A stretch of DNA of 52,894 nucleotides from a virus, in the IMG/VR virus record IMGVR_UViG_3300025138_000056, positions 1-52,894 of that record, one strand, 5' to 3'. The notes beneath the pieces are model-generated. The model was not told where the DNA came from. It did not search any database and saw only the letters and a list, made by a program, of their open reading frames with translations. Each line of letters starts with the position of its first letter. The stretch's first letter is position 1. Position numbers and translations under genes: made by a program. Below, in pieces: positions 50,868 through 52,894 of the stretch.

Positions 50868-51846
50868 CGTAGGAAAAATTGACTATCCTGAACTCAAGGC
50901 GAAGAACGAATTGGTATTCGCACTTCCTTTTTTGAATGAAAAACAATTTCAGTACTTCAACAATTTCATACTAAATCCACATGAGGATTCTAGATTTCTT
51001 ACTGTTTTTCAGGAGGGAACAAAGTATGTTGAACTCACTTCGGTTGAGGATTGTGACTATGTTTTACTTCCATTTAAGTGGAAAACAACACAGATGAAAC
51101 AGGCTGACGGAAGACCGTCAGCAGAACGTTATATTAAACTTGCAAAAGATCATGGTAAAAAACTATTAGTTCTTTTTGAAGACGATTATGCAGGTCCGTT
51201 GAATCTAAGTCCAGATGAGGGTATTGTGCTTAGGACTTCATTCTTTAAATCAACAAAGAAAAGTAATGAATTTGCTCTACCGGTTTTTAGGTGTGATAGG
51301 TTTCAAGGTAAATATATTGAAACAAAGCCAAATAAACCTAGTGTTGGTTTTTGTGGATTTTTTCATTCAGAAGCACATGGAATTCGTCGATATGCGCTAC
51401 ATTGTCTGGAAGAAGATAGTAGGGTGCATACCGATTACATTATACGACTTTCTTTCTGGGCGCAAGGTTTGCCTAGACCTGTTGCGATAAAGGATCACTA
51501 CACCAACATCACTAATAATATGTTTAACTTGTGTTCCCGTGGTGCAGGTAATCATTCGATGCGATTATATGAAGTTTTATCTATGGGGAGAATACCAATT
51601 CAGGTGGATACTGATTGTGTCTATCCATTTGAAGATAAAATTAATTGGAACGATCACTGCGTCATGGTTCCTGAAAAGAATATACATAATATTGGTGATT
51701 ATGTGATAGATTTTTATAATTCACATAGTGACGCTGAATTACTTGAAATGCAGATACGAAATCGAAAAATGTGGGAGAAGTATCTTTCTCCACTCGGTTT
51801 CATCAAAAATGTGAAAGAGGCTTTTTATGATCCACCCAGTAAGTAG
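50842..51846 (+). CDS. Exostosin-family (GT47-like) glycosyltransferase
   Basis: I choose the ATG at 50842 over a GTG at 50830. The roughly 334-residue product has the exostosin C-terminal domain: NKPSVGFCGFFHS, then LCSRGAGNHSMRLYEVLSMG, RIPIQVDTDCVYPFED, and a final NIGDYVIDFYNSH. These are the family's C-P-x-G, R-(L/F)-(Y/W)-E, G-x-(I/V)-P and PF-(E/D) positions. It overlaps both neighbours. The natural substrate in the phage is unknown. Confidence 0.75.
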   Translation: MSKLKLHLDVGKIDYPELKAKNELVFALPFLNEKQFQYFNNFILNPHEDSRFLTVFQEGTKYVELTSVEDCDYVLLPFKWKTTQMKQADGRPSAERYIKLAKDHGKKLLVLFEDDYAGPLNLSPDEGIVLRTSFFKSTKKSNEFALPVFRCDRFQGKYIETKPNKPSVGFCGFFHSEAHGIRRYALHCLEEDSRVHTDYIIRLSFWAQGLPRPVAIKDHYTNITNNMFNLCSRGAGNHSMRLYEVLSMGRIPIQVDTDCVYPFEDKINWNDHCVMVPEKNIHNIGDYVIDFYNSHSDAELLEMQIRNRKMWEKYLSPLGFIKNVKEAFYDPPSK

Positions 51847-52804
51847 TTATCCGTACATAACCTCATATACTTTCCGACACGCATGTGACTGGGCTATAAT
51901 GACAAGTCGAGATACTCCACATGTGATGAAGATGGGTAGTGGAATAGATCCAGATGAAGTAAAAGCTGGAAATCGTCTTTATATTATAACTGAGGGTCTA
52001 CCTTTCTTTCTAAATGAAATTGAACCAAAGATCAAAGTTCCATACTTTTTGGTTACTGGAAGAAGTGATGTTCCAGTTGATATAGATTTGATACCACATG
52101 TTCTGCGGGATAATTTAATTCATTGGTATGCTGTTAATGTTAACCTAGAAGAAAATAATCCTAGAATCACTCAAATTCCTCTTGGGGTTGATAATGCAAA
52201 TTGGAATGGTGATAATAATCCTCAAACTGATGTTACTTTATTCTTTGACGTAAATCAGGATAAAATTCAAATTGAAAATGATATATTAATATCATTCCAG
52301 AGACATACTAATACACATCAACGAAATCGATGCTATGATTATTTTAATGATAAACTAAAGGAAAATTGTACTTTCCGAGAATATACTAACGAAAATCGTC
52401 TAGACAGACAATTTTTGCGAGACTATTACACTCAGATCAAACAGCATAAATTTAATGTGTGCCCTCCCGGTGCGGGATTTGATTGTCATAGAATCTGGCA
52501 AACTTTAATGTTAGGATCTTTTCCCATTGTTAAGAATAGTTGGGCATGGAGAGAATTTCAAGATCTTCCAGTGTGGTATGTCAAGAGATTTAGTGACGTA
52601 ACCAAAGATAACATCGATAAAAAATACGAAGAAATATCTCGCAATCTAGAGGCAGGAAACTATAATCTAGACAAGATTAAATTTGATTATTGGAAACAGG
52701 TGATGGACAATGACAGACTCAATTTCTATAGAAACTATAAGAAACCAAATACAGGATCTTCAATTCAAAAAGCCTTTAGCATCGACCAAATTCCTACTAG
52801 CTGA
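51827..52804 (+). CDS. Exostosin-like glycosyltransferase, second copy
   Basis: The 325-residue product has the same family end: FNVCPPGAGFDCHRIWQTLM, LGSFPIVKNSWAWREFQDLP, VWYVKRFSDVT. The N-terminal half holds IPLGVDNANW and a short ISFQRHTNTHQR segment. It is distantly related to its upstream neighbour. A GAAAGAGG site precedes the ATG. Two such transferases side by side suggest consecutive steps on one glycan. Confidence 0.72.
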   Translation: MIHPVSSYPYITSYTFRHACDWAIMTSRDTPHVMKMGSGIDPDEVKAGNRLYIITEGLPFFLNEIEPKIKVPYFLVTGRSDVPVDIDLIPHVLRDNLIHWYAVNVNLEENNPRITQIPLGVDNANWNGDNNPQTDVTLFFDVNQDKIQIENDILISFQRHTNTHQRNRCYDYFNDKLKENCTFREYTNENRLDRQFLRDYYTQIKQHKFNVCPPGAGFDCHRIWQTLMLGSFPIVKNSWAWREFQDLPVWYVKRFSDVTKDNIDKKYEEISRNLEAGNYNLDKIKFDYWKQVMDNDRLNFYRNYKKPNTGSSIQKAFSIDQIPTS

Positions 52805-52894
52805 TTTGGAAATTGGTGGTTTTGGTGCGATGGTTGCGAGAAGGAAACTTCTCATGCAGATTGGTTATGCCACCAATAGGACTGTTGTATTCAG
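52710..52894 (+). CDS. Possible fucosyltransferase-like or other sugar-transfer gene, partial (cut by window end)
   Basis: An ATG at 52710, overlapping the previous gene by 95 bases in another frame, opens a frame that stays open to the window end (about 61 residues). It reads MTDSISIETIRN, then FLLADLEIGGFGAMVARRKL, then MQIGYATNRTVVF. The G-G-F-G-A followed by a helix and Y-A-T-N-R-T-(L/V)-V is like the N-terminal GDP-binding start of FUT8/NodZ-type fucosyltransferases. That match is from memory over a short stretch. The cassette context supports a sugar-related role. Confidence 0.5.
   Translation, partial: MTDSISIETIRNQIQDLQFKKPLASTKFLLADLEIGGFGAMVARRKLLMQIGYATNRTVVF

Noticed and set aside
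1-52894. tRNA genes, CRISPR arrays, IS elements, integrase or attachment sites
   Set aside because: The window is almost fully coding; the largest gaps (about 100-135 bases) hold promoters, terminators and hairpins, with no cloverleaf, repeat-spacer array or terminal inverted repeats noticed.

Overview
The window is a nearly gap-free stretch of the genome of a T4-like, contractile-tailed double-stranded DNA phage. Gene content and order match the 'exo-T-even' marine T4 relatives (cyanophage- and pelagiphage-type myoviruses) better than enterobacterial T4. The DNA is AT-rich, genes abut or overlap by ATGA/GTGA junctions, and no tRNA, CRISPR, IS element or integrase is visible. No photosynthesis gene is present, so the host cannot be named from this window.

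Layout. (1) 1-1878, minus strand: two beta-rich virion or fibre proteins, the first cut by the window edge. (2) 1928-3350, plus strand: late-transcription coactivator gp33, ssDNA-binding protein gp32 and a 54-residue membrane protein. These have two sigma70-like promoters, a terminator whose loop is also a -35 box, and a structured gp32 leader. (3) 3364-5807, minus strand: gp4 head-completion nuclease, a tube-like (gp54-type) protein, gp26, a gp51-like protein and an unknown acidic protein. (4) 5847-23961, plus strand: baseplate and fibre module. It holds gp48, gp53, an apparently two-gene gp27-like hub, gp25, gp6, wedge-associated proteins, a gp8-like protein, two tandem paralogues, a long fibre protein, a collar/short-fibre protein and a Cys-rich protein. 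(5) 24002-36363: neck, packaging, tail and head genes in T4 order 13-14-15-16-17-18-19-20-(core proteins)-21-22-23, closed by a UUCG-loop terminator. (6) 36387-42915: a gp3/gp19-like tube protein, UvsY, UvsW, an LSm-like protein, late sigma factor gp55 and the gp47/gp46 recombination nuclease. (7) 42919-45970: an accessory block with a PLP fold-type II enzyme homologue, a DNA methyltransferase with its own consensus promoter, and a conserved marine-phage hypothetical. (8) 45967-49243: a small carbohydrate-binding-like protein, a small basic protein and the replication set gp45-gp44-GroES-gp62-RegA. (9) 49268-52894: a sugar-transfer cassette of at least four glycosyltransferase-like genes, plus a fifth gene cut by the window end.

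How it works together. gp33 and gp55 would direct host RNA polymerase to T4-type late promoters; TATAAATA boxes precede gp13, gp22, gp25 and the gene after gp23, with variants before gp18 and uvsW. gp32, UvsY, UvsW, gp46/47 and gp45/44/62 form the replication-recombination machinery, and RegA would tune translation. The rest builds head, tail and fibres. The least explained parts are the PLP-enzyme/methyltransferase block, the GroES gene inside the clamp-loader operon, the gp32 leader, the split hub, a UvrD-Tudor-like domain in a prohead-core-position gene, and the glycosyltransferase cassette.

All family assignments were made by reading motifs and by remembered homologues. No database search was run.
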